A stretch of DNA of 64,000 bases from Amycolatopsis albispora. Its GTDB lineage: Bacteria; Actinomycetota; Actinomycetes; Mycobacteriales; Pseudonocardiaceae. The notes below the pieces were generated by a model, which saw only the letters and a program-made list of their open reading frames with translations, was not told the origin of the DNA and searched no databases. Location of the stretch: NCBI RefSeq assembly GCF_003312875.1, contig NZ_CP015163.1, positions 7,688,001-7,752,000 of the forward strand. The letters run 5' to 3'. Both the position numbers and the translations under genes were made by a program. Positions 8,987-17,184 of this stretch are shown here, in pieces (position 1 is the first letter of the stretch; the number at the start of each line of letters is the position of its first letter).

Positions 8987-9469
8987 GTGGACAGCGACAG
9001 CAAAACGGGTATCCATCTGGTCTTTGTCTGCTCGGGCAACATCTGCCGCTCGCCGATGGCGGCGCTGGTCTTCCGCGAGCAGCTGCGCCGCGCCGGGCTG
9101 GCCGACCGGGTCCGGGTGAGCAGCGCGGGCATCGGGCCGTGGCACGTCGGTGAACCCGCCGACGGCCGGGCACGCGCGACGCTGACCGCCGCCGGTTACC
9201 CCGTGGACCACATCGCCGCGCAGGTCGACGCCGACCACCTCGCCGCCGACCTGCTGCTGGCCGCCGACCAGGGGCACTACGCCGAGCTGCGGCGCAAGGT
9301 CGACGACCCGGACCGGGTGCGGTTGCTGCGTGACTTCGACCCGGCGGCCGGGCCGGACGCCGAGGTGCCGGACCCGTACTACGGCGGCAACGACGGGTTC
9401 ACCGAGGTGCTGGGCATGATCGAACGGTCCGTGCCGGGCCTGCTCGACTGGGTGCGCGAGCGGCTGTGA
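8987..9469 (+). CDS. Low molecular weight protein-tyrosine phosphatase
   Basis: About 160 residues. The P-loop CSGNICRSP (Cys near residue 15) has the C-x5-R-S signature, and the general-acid loop appears as VPDPYYGG near residue 125. It hydrolyses phosphotyrosine through a cysteinyl-phosphate intermediate; the mycobacterial homologue PtpA is secreted, although no signal peptide is seen here. The GTG at 8987 gives the family length; a GTG at 8972 is an alternative. Its stop is overlapped by the fructosamine kinase start (GTGA), indicating coupling. Confidence 0.92.
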   Translation: MDSDSKTGIHLVFVCSGNICRSPMAALVFREQLRRAGLADRVRVSSAGIGPWHVGEPADGRARATLTAAGYPVDHIAAQVDADHLAADLLLAADQGHYAELRRKVDDPDRVRLLRDFDPAAGPDAEVPDPYYGGNDGFTEVLGMIERSVPGLLDWVRERL

Positions 9470-10287
9470 AGGCGGTCTCGCGGCTGCTCGGGGAACCGGT
9501 CACGCGGTCGTCGCCGCTCGGCGGGGCCGCGTACCGGGTGGAAACCGGCTCGCGCACGGTCGTCGCCAAGCGGGGGCCGGTCGAGGCGGAGGCCGCCGGG
9601 CTGCGCTGGCTCGGTGAGCACGGTGACGTCCCGGTGCCCGAGGTGCTCGCTCTCGACGATGATTGGCTGATCACCGAGTACGTCGAGAGCGGCAGCCCTC
9701 AGCCGCGCGCGGCCGAGGAGTTCGGCCGCGGGCTGGCGGCGCTGCACGCGCGGGGTGCCGACGCCTTCGGCGCGCCGCCGCCGGGCGGGCCGGTGGACGC
9801 GTGGATGGGGCCGGAGCCGATGCGCAACGTCGCCCACGACACCTGGGCCGCGTTCTACGCCGCCGAGCGCATCGAGCCGTACCTGCGCACCGCCGCCGAC
9901 CGCGGGTTGTACGGACCCGCCGAGGTCGCCGTCTTCGAGCGGCTGTGCGCCCGGCTCGACCAGCTGGGCGTGCCCGAAGAACCGCCCGCTCGCCTGCACG
10001 GCGACGCGTGGAGCGGGAACGTGCTGTGGTCCGCCGACGGGCGCGTGTGGCTGATCGACCCGGCCGCGCACGGTGGTCACCGCGAAGGCGATCTCGCGAT
10101 GCTGGCGCTGTTCGGCACGCCCCAGCTGGACCGGATCCTGGCCGCGTACGACGAGGTCGCGCCGCTGGCACCGGGGTGGCGCGACCGGGTCGGGCTGCAC
10201 CAGTTGTTTCCGCTGCTGATGCACGCGGCGGCCTTCGGCGGCGGGTACGCGGGGCAGGCGCTGGCGGTCGCACGCGGGGTTGGGTGA
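9466..10287 (+). CDS. Fructosamine kinase family protein
   Basis: A 273-residue protein of the fructosamine/ketosamine-3-kinase family, which has an aminoglycoside-phosphotransferase-like fold. The catalytic loop LHGDAWSGNVLW and the metal-binding segment WLIDPAAHGGHREGDLAM are clear. It is expected to phosphorylate sugar adducts on protein amino groups and so start their removal (deglycation). Bacterial members often sit next to a low-molecular-weight phosphatase gene, as here, where the two genes overlap. Its own stop overlaps the GTG of the SURF1 gene. Confidence 0.9.
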   Translation: MKAVSRLLGEPVTRSSPLGGAAYRVETGSRTVVAKRGPVEAEAAGLRWLGEHGDVPVPEVLALDDDWLITEYVESGSPQPRAAEEFGRGLAALHARGADAFGAPPPGGPVDAWMGPEPMRNVAHDTWAAFYAAERIEPYLRTAADRGLYGPAEVAVFERLCARLDQLGVPEEPPARLHGDAWSGNVLWSADGRVWLIDPAAHGGHREGDLAMLALFGTPQLDRILAAYDEVAPLAPGWRDRVGLHQLFPLLMHAAAFGGGYAGQALAVARGVG

Positions 10288-11219
10288 ACGTGACGGGGAC
10301 GACCGCTTACCGTTGGGGGGTGCGGTTCAAGTTCCTGCTCAGGCCGAGCTGGCTGGCGTTGACGCTGGTGGTGTTCGCGTTCGCGGCCATCTGCTACACG
10401 CTGCTGGCGCCCTGGCAGTTCCACCGCGACAACGAGCGCGAGACGCAGAACGCGGCCCTGTCGGCGTCCTTCACCGCCGAGCCGCGCTCGGTGGAAGAGG
10501 TGCTGCCCGGCGGCGCGGCGCCCACCGAAGCCACCCAGTGGGACAGGGTCACCTTCACCGGGACGTACGTGCCGGACGCCGAGGTCGTCGCGCGGCTGCG
10601 GACCGTGCTGGGGGAGCCCGCGTTCGAGGTGCTCACGCCGCTGCGCACCACCGATGGTCAGGTCGTGCTGGTCGACCGCGGTGTGGTCCGGCCGGACGAC
10701 CGCACGCGGGTCCCGGCGTACGCGCCGCCGCCCGCCGGTGAGGTGACCGTGGTCGCGCGGGTGCGGATCGACGAGACGGACCCGAAGGCCCGCGACGCCT
10801 TCGCCGACGAGTCCACGGACGGCAAGCTGCACAGTTACACGGTCGATTCGCGGGTGGTGGCGCGGGCGACCGGGCTGCCGATCCGGCCGGGGTACTTCCA
10901 GCTGGACGTCGGCCAGCCGGGCGGTCTCGAGCCGCTGCCGCTGCCGAAGCTGGAGGCGGGGCCGTTCTTCTCGTACGCGCTGCAGTGGATTGCCTTCGGC
11001 ACGATGGCGATCCTGGGGTGGCTGTACTTCACCGTGCGAGAGCTGAAACCGGGCGGTGCGCTGGCCGGTGAGCGGGAGCGGCCGGAGCGGCGGAAGTCCG
11101 TCGCGCAGCTGCTGGCCGAGGACGAAGACGAGGCTGACTTGGCCCGGACGGCGCAACCTACGCCGCCGAACGGCAGGACCGAAGTATCCGAAGTAGACCG
11201 GCCCGTGCACCACACCTGA
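10284..11219 (+). CDS. SURF1 family cytochrome oxidase assembly protein
   Basis: About 311 residues from the GTG at 10284 (overlap GTGA with the kinase). It has the SURF1 plan: a transmembrane helix near residues 18-38 (LALTLVVFAFAAICYTLLAP), an extracytoplasmic domain containing the conserved ATQWDRVTFTGTY and LVDRGVV segments, and a second helix near 230-250 with YALQWIAFGTMAI. An acidic tail follows. SURF1 helps insert heme a into subunit I of aa3 oxidase, and subunit I (ctaD) is encoded 38 kb away in this window. A GTG at 10290 is an alternative start. Confidence 0.92.
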   Translation: MNVTGTTAYRWGVRFKFLLRPSWLALTLVVFAFAAICYTLLAPWQFHRDNERETQNAALSASFTAEPRSVEEVLPGGAAPTEATQWDRVTFTGTYVPDAEVVARLRTVLGEPAFEVLTPLRTTDGQVVLVDRGVVRPDDRTRVPAYAPPPAGEVTVVARVRIDETDPKARDAFADESTDGKLHSYTVDSRVVARATGLPIRPGYFQLDVGQPGGLEPLPLPKLEAGPFFSYALQWIAFGTMAILGWLYFTVRELKPGGALAGERERPERRKSVAQLLAEDEDEADLARTAQPTPPNGRTEVSEVDRPVHHT

Positions 11220-11250
11220 GGGACACCTTTTCGTGCCCCGTCCCGCTGGC

Positions 11251-11338
11251 CACGAACGCCACCTTCGCGCCCAAGCTGGCGGACGCTGAGCCAGCTTCCG
11301 TGCCCGGCGAGGTGGACACGAAAGCCACATTCGTGTCC
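11251..11338. repeat. Intergenic inverted repeats, copy B of the dispersed repeat family
   Basis: The last part (11314-11338) holds GGACACGAA and TTCGTGTCC around AGCCACA, sharing the AAAGCCACATTCG core with the repeats at 2852 and 41481. A second hairpin (AAGCTGGC at 11273-11280, GCCAGCTT at 11290-11297) lies just before it, and a degenerate core at 11251. They separate the convergent SURF1 and cobD genes and may terminate both. Confidence 0.65.
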
Positions 11339-11350
11339 GCCCCCGCCTGG

Positions 11351-12289
11351 TCAGCGGCGGCGCAGGCCCAGCACCACGGCCAGCACGGCCGAGCTGATCC
11401 CAGCCAGCCAGCCCACCACCCGCGACAGTTCGACGGCTCGTGTCACGTGCCCGGCGTCCGGGTTGCGGCCGTCGCCGAGTACCGGCAGCTCTTCGACCCC
11501 GTGCGGGTAGACCGTCCGCCCACCCAGACGGATTTCCAGTGCGCCCGCGAAAGCGGCTTCGACGCGCCCGGCGTTCGGGCTCGGGTGCGCCGAAGCGTCC
11601 CGCTGCCACGCCCGCCACGCCCCTGCGGCGGACCCGCCGACCACCGGCGCCCCGCTCACCGTCAGCGCCGCGGCCACCCGCGTCGGCAGCAGGTTGACCA
11701 GCTCGTCCAGGCGCACCACCACCCAGCCGAACCGGTGGTGCCGAGGTGACGAGTTCAGCCGCCGCAGCACCTTCAGCGCTCGCGCGCCGAGCAGCCCCGG
11801 CGCCCCCGCGACCGCGCCCCAGAACAGCGGGGAAACCACCGCGTCCGAAGTGCTCTCCGCGACCGTCTCCACCGAAGCCCGCGACAACGCGATGACGGTC
11901 AGCCCCTGGGTGTCACGCGGGTCCAGTTCGGACAGCGTGTCGCGGGCGGCGTCCAGCCTGCCGGTCTCCAGGTCGCGTGCCAGCTCGGTGCCGTCGATCG
12001 CCAGCGCCGCGCCGCCGAGCACCGCCCAGGTGGTGATCGCCGTGCCGGTGGCCTGCAGCACCGGGCTGCGGCGGCCCGCGCGCTCGGTCAGCACGCCGAG
12101 CAGCACCGCGCCCCCGGCGAGCAGCCCCGCGTGCACCGCGCCCGGCACCGGGTGGTCGGCGTAGATCTTCTTCTCCAGCGCCCGCGCCAGGCGGGCGAAT
12201 CCGGCTACCGGCCGGCCGTCTTTCGGGTGCCCGACGATGCCGTCGGCGGCCACCCCCAGCAACAGACCGATCGCGCGTCCCGCGCTCAC
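11351..12289 (-). CDS. cobD: Adenosylcobinamide-phosphate synthase (CobD/CbiB)
   Basis: About 312 residues. An integral membrane enzyme of cobalamin synthesis that joins the aminopropanol arm to adenosylcobyric acid. Family signatures are visible: HPVAGFARL near residue 27, GGAALAIDG, the segment beginning at DTQGL, SVETVAESTSDAVVSPLFWG, and the Pro-rich C-terminal half. Several hydrophobic helices are evident. The GTG at 12289 has a GGGAG site nearby and starts where the family usually starts; an ATG at 12316 is also possible. No other cobalamin gene is adjacent, although the phosphatase domain at 2960 could serve the same pathway. Confidence 0.9.
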   Translation of the reverse strand: MSAGRAIGLLLGVAADGIVGHPKDGRPVAGFARLARALEKKIYADHPVPGAVHAGLLAGGAVLLGVLTERAGRRSPVLQATGTAITTWAVLGGAALAIDGTELARDLETGRLDAARDTLSELDPRDTQGLTVIALSRASVETVAESTSDAVVSPLFWGAVAGAPGLLGARALKVLRRLNSSPRHHRFGWVVVRLDELVNLLPTRVAAALTVSGAPVVGGSAAGAWRAWQRDASAHPSPNAGRVEAAFAGALEIRLGGRTVYPHGVEELPVLGDGRNPDAGHVTRAVELSRVVGWLAGISSAVLAVVLGLRRR

Positions 12290-12382
12290 CCCTGGCTCCC
12301 GTTCGCCTGGCCCCATGTCACCTGTGTTGAACGCTCAGGTTACTGCGCGGGTTGCCCCGGTCCGCGAGCCGCCTGTGGGAAC

Positions 12383-12877
12383 ATGCCCGGCATGACGGTC
12401 GTGGTCGTGATGGGTGTGTCGGGTTCGGGCAAGACCACCGTGGGCACCGCGCTCGCGGAGGCGCTCGGCGTGGCGTACGCGGAGGCGGATTCCTTCCACC
12501 CGAAGGCGAACATCGAGAAGATGACCGCGGGCACCCCGCTGACCGACGAGGACCGCTGGCCCTGGCTCGACGCCATCGCCGGGTGGATCCGCGAGCACGA
12601 CGAGTCCGGTGGGGTGGTCACCTCGTCGGCGCTGAAGCGGCGGTACCGCGACGTGCTGCGTGGTGGCGGCGACGTCTGGTTCGTCCACCTCCACGGCCCG
12701 CGCGAGGTGATCGCGCAGCGCCTGTCCGGGCGGTCGGGCCACTTCATGCCGCCGTCGCTGCTGGACTCCCAGTTCGCCGACCTCGAACCGCTCGCCGACG
12801 ACGAGCGCGGCGTGGTGCTCGACGTGACCGAGTCGCCGGAGCAGCTCGTCCAGCAGGCGCTCGACGCCCTGCCCTAA
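12383..12877 (+). CDS. Gluconokinase (thermoresistant GntK family)
   Basis: About 164 residues. The P-loop GVSGSGKTT lies close to the N-terminus, followed by the gluconate-kinase segments EADSFHPKANIEKM, GTPLTDEDRWPWL and GHFMPPSLLDSQF. It phosphorylates gluconate to 6-phosphogluconate, which enters the pentose phosphate pathway. ATG codons at 12383 and 12392 are both possible; the first has GGGA just upstream. It is divergent from cobD and convergent with the LuxR-type gene: the two stops share the bases CTAA, so there is no room for a terminator between them. Confidence 0.92.
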   Translation: MPGMTVVVVMGVSGSGKTTVGTALAEALGVAYAEADSFHPKANIEKMTAGTPLTDEDRWPWLDAIAGWIREHDESGGVVTSSALKRRYRDVLRGGGDVWFVHLHGPREVIAQRLSGRSGHFMPPSLLDSQFADLEPLADDERGVVLDVTESPEQLVQQALDALP

Positions 12878-15690
12878 CCGGGGAACGCGCTCGACAGATC
12901 ACCGCGGCCGGAGATGCCGAGCTTCCGGTACGCGCCGGAAAGGTGCAGCTCCACGGTCCGGCGGGTCAGGTGCAGCGCGTCGGCGATCTGCCGGTTGGTC
13001 AGCCCCTGCACCGCCATCGCCGCGACGCGGCTTTCCTGCCTGGTCAGCCCGTGCGCGCTGGTTTTGGTCTCGCTCAACGCCGACTCGCACGCGCGCAGCT
13101 CACGCCCGGCCAGCCGCGACAGCGGTTCCGCCGCGCACTGCGCGGTCAGGTCCAGCGCCCGCCGCAGCTGGGGCACCGCCTTCTCCGGGTGCCCGCGCCG
13201 CCGGAGCAGCGCACCCAGCTCGAACAGGGCCTCCGCCAGCCGCAGTTTCGCGGGCGACGCCGACAGCGACTCGATCGCGGACTGCAGCGCGTGCTCGGCG
13301 TCGTCGCCGTCCTCACCCGCGATCCCGGCGGCCAGCAGCGCCGTGCCGACCACTCGCGGGGTGCCCCACTGCTTCGACAACCGCAGGTTCTCCGCAGCCA
13401 GCTCGGCCGCCTGCTCACGGTCACCCAGCAGCAGGTGCGCGCGCACGGCCTGCTCACGCCAGGCGAGCACGGCCGGGTTGACCACGCCGCGTTCCGCCAG
13501 CCGCCTGCCGCAGTCGGTCAGGTCGTCGAGCGCAGCCTGCCCGTCCCCGGCGGCCAGCCGCAGCCTGGCGCGCGCGAACAGCAGGTGCGTGTCGGGGAAC
13601 AGCTGGCTGGCGGTGACGTGCGAGAGCATCGCGGTCGCCTCGTCGAGCCTGCCCAGGTCCACCAGCACCTCGGTGTACCAGGCCAGGCACAGCGTGGCCA
13701 TCGGGCAGCCGTTCGCCGCGCCGGAGTCGAGGAACATGCGCACCGGTGAGGCGAAGAAGGTGCGTGCCTTCGGCAGGTCGCCGAGCAGGTGGATGGCCAT
13801 GCCGTGGGCCAGCGACGCGGCGATGCCCTTCGGCAGGTGGTAGTCGTGCGGTTCGCGCATGCCCTCGACCAGCCGGCGGAACCGCTCGGCGTGCTCGGGC
13901 TCGTCCGCGAGCGCGGTGCTGAACAGGGCGAACACGTACGGCTGGCCGAAGGCCGGGATCGGGTCGCCGTCGAGCGATTCGGCCGCGTACCGCAGGAAGT
14001 CGGCGTGTGAACCGGCTTCCCTGGCGTGCGCGAGCGCGACCAGCAGCGCGTGGATGCGCCGCAGCTGGTCGTTTTCCGGGATCTCCGCGCGCAGGTCGTC
14101 GAACACCCGCTTCGCGCACGCCGACGCGTGCCGCGAACCACCGGCCGCGGCGAGATAGGTGGTGTACCGCAGGCGCTGCGCGACCTCGCGCTGGGCGGAA
14201 CCGAGCCGTGCGATCACCTCGGTGGCCACCGAGATCGCCAGCCGGTTCGCCGCGTCACCGCAGGAGCCGAGCACCATCGTCTCGGCGACTTCGGCGGCGG
14301 CGCCGGGATCTTCGGCCATGGCCAGCGCGTCACGCAGCCGGGCGCGCCCGGCCGAACGGTCCAAACCGAACTCGACGTGCCCGAGTTCCAACTGGACGGC
14401 GAGCCGCCGGTCCGGGGGCAGCCGCTCGTCGAGCGCGCGCCGCAGGCAGGCACCGGCCAGGTCGGCGTTCTGCTGGTGGACCGCGCGACGGGCGGCCCGG
14501 CGCAGCACCTCCACGCCCCACGGCAGGCGGATCGGGCCCGCTTCGAGCAGGTGCGCGGCGACGCGTTCGTCCGGGACACCGGCGTCGAACAGCAGGCGGG
14601 CCGCGGTGGCGTGGCTGGCGGCCTGCTCGGCGACGCACATGTCGTCGAGCACGCCGTTGCGCACGTAGGAGTAGGTAAAGGCCGGGGGATAGCTGTCGGC
14701 CAGCACGTGCAGCCGGACCAGCGTGTCCACCGCGCGCAGCGTGGCACGCGGGGACAGCCCGGCGAGCGCGCCGACCGCTTCCAGCGTGGCGTCCTCACCG
14801 AGCACGGCGACCGCGCGCGCGACATCGGTGGTGCCGGGCAGGCCGCGCAACCGCACCCGCAGGATCTCGCCGATCAGCGGCACGGACACCGCGCGGATCT
14901 GCTCGGCGGTCAGCTCGCTGATCTTGTACTGCTGGTGCCGCAGCGTGCTGACCAGCGACCGCAGCAGGTACGGGTTGCCGCCGGTGACCTCACGGCAGGC
15001 CGCGGCGAACCCGGCGTCCTGGCGCCCGGTCGCGGCCCGCACCAGCCCGGCCACCCCGGTCAGGTCGAGCCCGCCCAGCTCGATCACCTCGGGCGTGGTG
15101 CCGGTCAGCTCCGGCAGCGAAACCTCGCTGAGCGGGGCGAGCCCGCGGTTCGCGGTGGTCGCGATGACCACGCGGTGCCCGGCCAGCCGCGGCCTGGCGT
15201 AGGCGAGGCAGCGCATCGACCAGGCGTCGGCCAGGTGCACGTCGTCCACGGCGAGGAACAGCGGGCGGCGGGCGGCGGCGGTCCGGACCAGCAGCTGGAA
15301 GGACTCGAGCGCGTCGAATTCGGAGTTCGAGCGCGCCGGAGCGGGCAGCGCGTTGGTGCCGTCGCCGTCGATCACCTCGAGCAGCGCGTCGGACAGCTGG
15401 TGCACGATGCCGCCGGCCAGGCGGACCTCCAGCCGGGCGCCGCGCGCGATCGCCACGGTGAAGCCCTGCGCCCGCGCGCGGCGGGCGGCGGCGTCGAGCA
15501 GCGCGGTCTTGCCCCCGCCGAACTCACCGAAGACCATCACGTGCGAGTCGAGGCCTTCCCTGGCGCGCGCGAGCAGGCCGCCGATGGTGTCCAGCTCCTT
15601 TTCCCTGCCGAAGAAGGGCGCGGCGACCAGTTCGGCTGGTCTTCGGGCGGCGGGCGCCAGCGCGGAAGACAGCGCTGAAGACGAAGTCAC
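12874..15690 (-). CDS. LuxR family transcriptional regulator of the large ATP-binding (LAL) type
   Basis: A 938-residue protein from the GTG at 15690, preceded by GGAGAG. Residues 25-200 are an AAA-like ATPase with Walker A GEFGGGKT (55-62) and a Walker B-like LFLAVDDVHLAD. The middle is a long helical TPR-like region. The last 60 residues are a LuxR helix-turn-helix (LTNRQIADALHLTRRTVELH). LAL proteins are usually pathway-specific activators of polyketide or sugar-uptake operons that respond to an inducer bound by the central domain. No such target cluster is adjacent. The frame remains open far upstream, but without codon bias. Confidence 0.92.
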   Translation of the reverse strand: MTSSSALSSALAPAARRPAELVAAPFFGREKELDTIGGLLARAREGLDSHVMVFGEFGGGKTALLDAAARRARAQGFTVAIARGARLEVRLAGGIVHQLSDALLEVIDGDGTNALPAPARSNSEFDALESFQLLVRTAAARRPLFLAVDDVHLADAWSMRCLAYARPRLAGHRVVIATTANRGLAPLSEVSLPELTGTTPEVIELGGLDLTGVAGLVRAATGRQDAGFAAACREVTGGNPYLLRSLVSTLRHQQYKISELTAEQIRAVSVPLIGEILRVRLRGLPGTTDVARAVAVLGEDATLEAVGALAGLSPRATLRAVDTLVRLHVLADSYPPAFTYSYVRNGVLDDMCVAEQAASHATAARLLFDAGVPDERVAAHLLEAGPIRLPWGVEVLRRAARRAVHQQNADLAGACLRRALDERLPPDRRLAVQLELGHVEFGLDRSAGRARLRDALAMAEDPGAAAEVAETMVLGSCGDAANRLAISVATEVIARLGSAQREVAQRLRYTTYLAAAGGSRHASACAKRVFDDLRAEIPENDQLRRIHALLVALAHAREAGSHADFLRYAAESLDGDPIPAFGQPYVFALFSTALADEPEHAERFRRLVEGMREPHDYHLPKGIAASLAHGMAIHLLGDLPKARTFFASPVRMFLDSGAANGCPMATLCLAWYTEVLVDLGRLDEATAMLSHVTASQLFPDTHLLFARARLRLAAGDGQAALDDLTDCGRRLAERGVVNPAVLAWREQAVRAHLLLGDREQAAELAAENLRLSKQWGTPRVVGTALLAAGIAGEDGDDAEHALQSAIESLSASPAKLRLAEALFELGALLRRRGHPEKAVPQLRRALDLTAQCAAEPLSRLAGRELRACESALSETKTSAHGLTRQESRVAAMAVQGLTNRQIADALHLTRRTVELHLSGAYRKLGISGRGDLSSAFPG

Positions 15691-16048
15691 GGGTAGCTCT
15701 CCGATCCGCGGCACCTCGGCCGCTCTCGGTGTCCCCTGCGGAGTGAACGCGCGTGGGACCCGGAGAATGCACCATCTTCTCCGGCCTTGTCCAGGGCACC
15801 GAGCGTGACCAGCGGGGGGACCGAAGGGCCGTTCGCCCAACTCTCCGTGTTTTCTACGGTGCCTACCGTAGAGACCCGCGGGCCGTTCGGCGGCAGAATT
15901 GGCCCTACTCCAGTAGTGCCGGTCACCCAGGGTGCACCGGCCAGACCCGGCGAGACGGCGGTGGTAGCGGTGGTGACAGTGCACTCCCTGGTATCGCTCA
16001 TGGCGCCAGGCACGCGGAAGGGCGCGAGGCGGCCCGGCACGGCCGCGG
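15691..16048. other. 358-base intergenic region upstream of the LAL regulator, with two inverted repeats
   Basis: There is no gene with normal codon bias here. Two dyads stand out: GGAGAA/TTCTCC with a nine-base gap (15762-15782), and CTACGGT/ACCGTAG with a four-base gap (15854-15871). They lie 72-180 bases upstream of the LAL start and are candidate operators. A reverse-strand frame from an ATG at 16001 ends at 15687 with a GTGA overlap onto the LAL start, but its third-position GC is clearly lower than in the neighbouring genes, so I do not call it. Confidence 0.5.
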
Positions 16049-16348
16049 TCACCTCCCCACCAGCAGCAGCACGCGGCGCAGGCGTGACCGGCAGGACAGC
16101 AGGCGCCGCCGCGGTGGTGCGGCGTCCGGCTCGGTCGCTCGCTGGGCCGGGATGGAGTCCAGCAGCGGGTTGAGCACACCGGACTCCGCCGCGTCGCGGA
16201 GCAGGCCGAACAGCCCCGATTCGGCGTACCCGGTCAATTCCTCCCGGCAGCGCGCGCACCGCGCCAAATGTCGTTCGAATTTCCTGGCTCCGCTCTCGTC
16301 CAATGCGTCCAGTGCGTAGGCCGCGAGCGCGGAATGCCGTCCGTTCAT
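16049..16348 (-). CDS. Short zinc-binding anti-sigma factor (ZAS type), no membrane helix
   Basis: A 99-residue protein. The N-terminal half is an anti-sigma zinc finger with HLARCARC (H-x3-C-x2-C) and the preceding ALAAYALDALDE helix typical of regulators of ECF sigma factors. Most relatives continue into a transmembrane helix and an external sensor domain; this one stops after an Arg-rich tail (RRRLLSCRSRLRRVLLLVGR), so it is either a soluble regulator or a truncated one. The ATG at 16348 follows the sigma factor stop by 16 bases, indicating an operon. It probably holds the upstream sigma factor inactive. Confidence 0.8.
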   Translation of the reverse strand: MNGRHSALAAYALDALDESGARKFERHLARCARCREELTGYAESGLFGLLRDAAESGVLNPLLDSIPAQRATEPDAAPPRRRLLSCRSRLRRVLLLVGR

Positions 16349-16364
16349 CACCTCACCGGTCCCC

Positions 16365-16898
16365 TCAGGTCCACTCCTGCAGTGCATTCCTGATCAGTCG
16401 CATGGACTTGTGCAGCCGGGATTTCACCGTGCCTTCCGGAACCTGCAGAATCTGCGCGGCCTCGCGCACGGTGTGACCTTTCACATACGTTTGATAAATG
16501 GCCGCGCGCTGCTCGTTGCTCAGCCTGCTGATGACATCGACGATGACCATCACGGAAAGGGACTGATCGGTCTCGTCCGGGCAGCCCGCCATTTCCGGGC
16601 GGAGCAGTTCCACCTCCTGCGGGCGGGCCTGCCGCGAGCGCCAGCCGTCGATCACGATGCGCCGCGCGACGGTCAGCAGCCAGCCCCGGAGCATGCCGGG
16701 TTCCCTGGTCAGCGTGGCGGAGTTCTGCCAGGCGCGGATCAGCGTCTCCTGCACCACGTCTTCCGTCCACTGCCGGTCGTAATTGGTCAGCCGCAGCACA
16801 TGGCTGAAAAGTCTCTCGCGGAACTGGTGGTACAGCATCGTCACCAGTTCTTCGTCCGGACCATTTGTGGTCATTCCGGTGATTCCTGCGCTTTTCAT
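16365..16898 (-). CDS. ECF family RNA polymerase sigma factor
   Basis: A 177-residue sigma-70 family protein with region 2 (FRERLFSHVLRLTNYDRQWTED into VVQETLIRAWQN) and region 4 (LSNEQRAAIYQTYVKGHT into VREAAQILQVPEGTVKSRLH). There is no region 3, as expected for extracytoplasmic-function sigma factors. The similarity is to the SigK/SigL-like group; the exact group is not certain. ATG at 16898 with GGGAGG upstream; the longer frame to 17000 is unlikely to be translated. Co-transcribed with the zinc anti-sigma gene and divergent from the redox operon beginning at 17185, which is its most likely target. Confidence 0.92.
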   Translation of the reverse strand: MKSAGITGMTTNGPDEELVTMLYHQFRERLFSHVLRLTNYDRQWTEDVVQETLIRAWQNSATLTREPGMLRGWLLTVARRIVIDGWRSRQARPQEVELLRPEMAGCPDETDQSLSVMVIVDVISRLSNEQRAAIYQTYVKGHTVREAAQILQVPEGTVKSRLHKSMRLIRNALQEWT

Positions 16899-17019
16899 GA
16901 AGCGACCTGCCTCCCTGAAGGCGAGGTGAAAGAGTTCGTTACCGCGGCGCGCCGAATGCGGAGTCGGGGGAATCGGATCGCGCTCGAGCGGTGCGATCAC
17001 GATACTGCATCGGCGGGAG

Positions 17020-17034
17020 GTGAACCAGGTTCAC
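17020..17034. promoter_or_regulatory. Perfect palindrome GTGAACCAGGTTCAC, candidate operator
   Basis: Seven-base arms around a single A, 122 bases upstream of the sigma factor start and 150 bases upstream of the redox operon. It also contains a GAACC box on each strand, the core of many ECF sigma -35 elements, so it may be an operator or part of an autoregulatory promoter. Confidence 0.4.
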
Positions 17035-17070
17035 GTCCGTGATTCCGGGTGGAACGCAGCGTAACCGCTA

Positions 17071-17086
17071 TGTGATCCAGGTCACA
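17071..17086. promoter_or_regulatory. Consensus CRP/GlxR binding site TGTGATCCAGGTCACA
   Basis: This is an exact match to TGTGA-N6-TCACA, the consensus of CRP-type regulators including the actinobacterial Crp/GlxR. It lies about 100 bases upstream of the DUF4142 start and 170 bases upstream of the divergent sigma factor start. This suggests carbon or cAMP-linked control of the redox operon, the sigma factor, or both. Confidence 0.6.
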
Positions 17087-17108
17087 CCATTTCCCGGAAC
17101 TGCGGACC

Positions 17109-17134
17109 GAACCAGCCGCTGATCACTGCCGTAC
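17109..17134 (+). promoter_or_regulatory. Candidate ECF-type promoter for the redox operon
   Basis: GAACC (17109-17113) and CGTAC (17130-17134) are separated by 16 bases, the spacing and general form of ECF promoters (GGAAC-N16/17-CGTN). Transcription would start near 17141, leaving a leader of about 45 bases before the ATG at 17185. The match is imperfect in the first base of the -35 element. Confidence 0.3.
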
Positions 17135-17184
17135 CACCCAGTTGACTCCCCGAAATGCACGAACTTTCCCCGAAGGGGCACGCG

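Noticed and set aside
13000..15700. Forward-strand long frames opposite the LAL gene
   Set aside because: Antisense shadows without ribosome sites or domain content; the reverse frame has ATPase and helix-turn-helix motifs.
15687..16001. Reverse-strand frame of 104 residues ending in a GTGA overlap with the LAL start
   Set aside because: Its third-position GC is noticeably lower than in neighbouring genes, the product is Thr/Gly/Pro-rich without family resemblance, and the region looks like a promoter with dyads. The overlap is probably chance.
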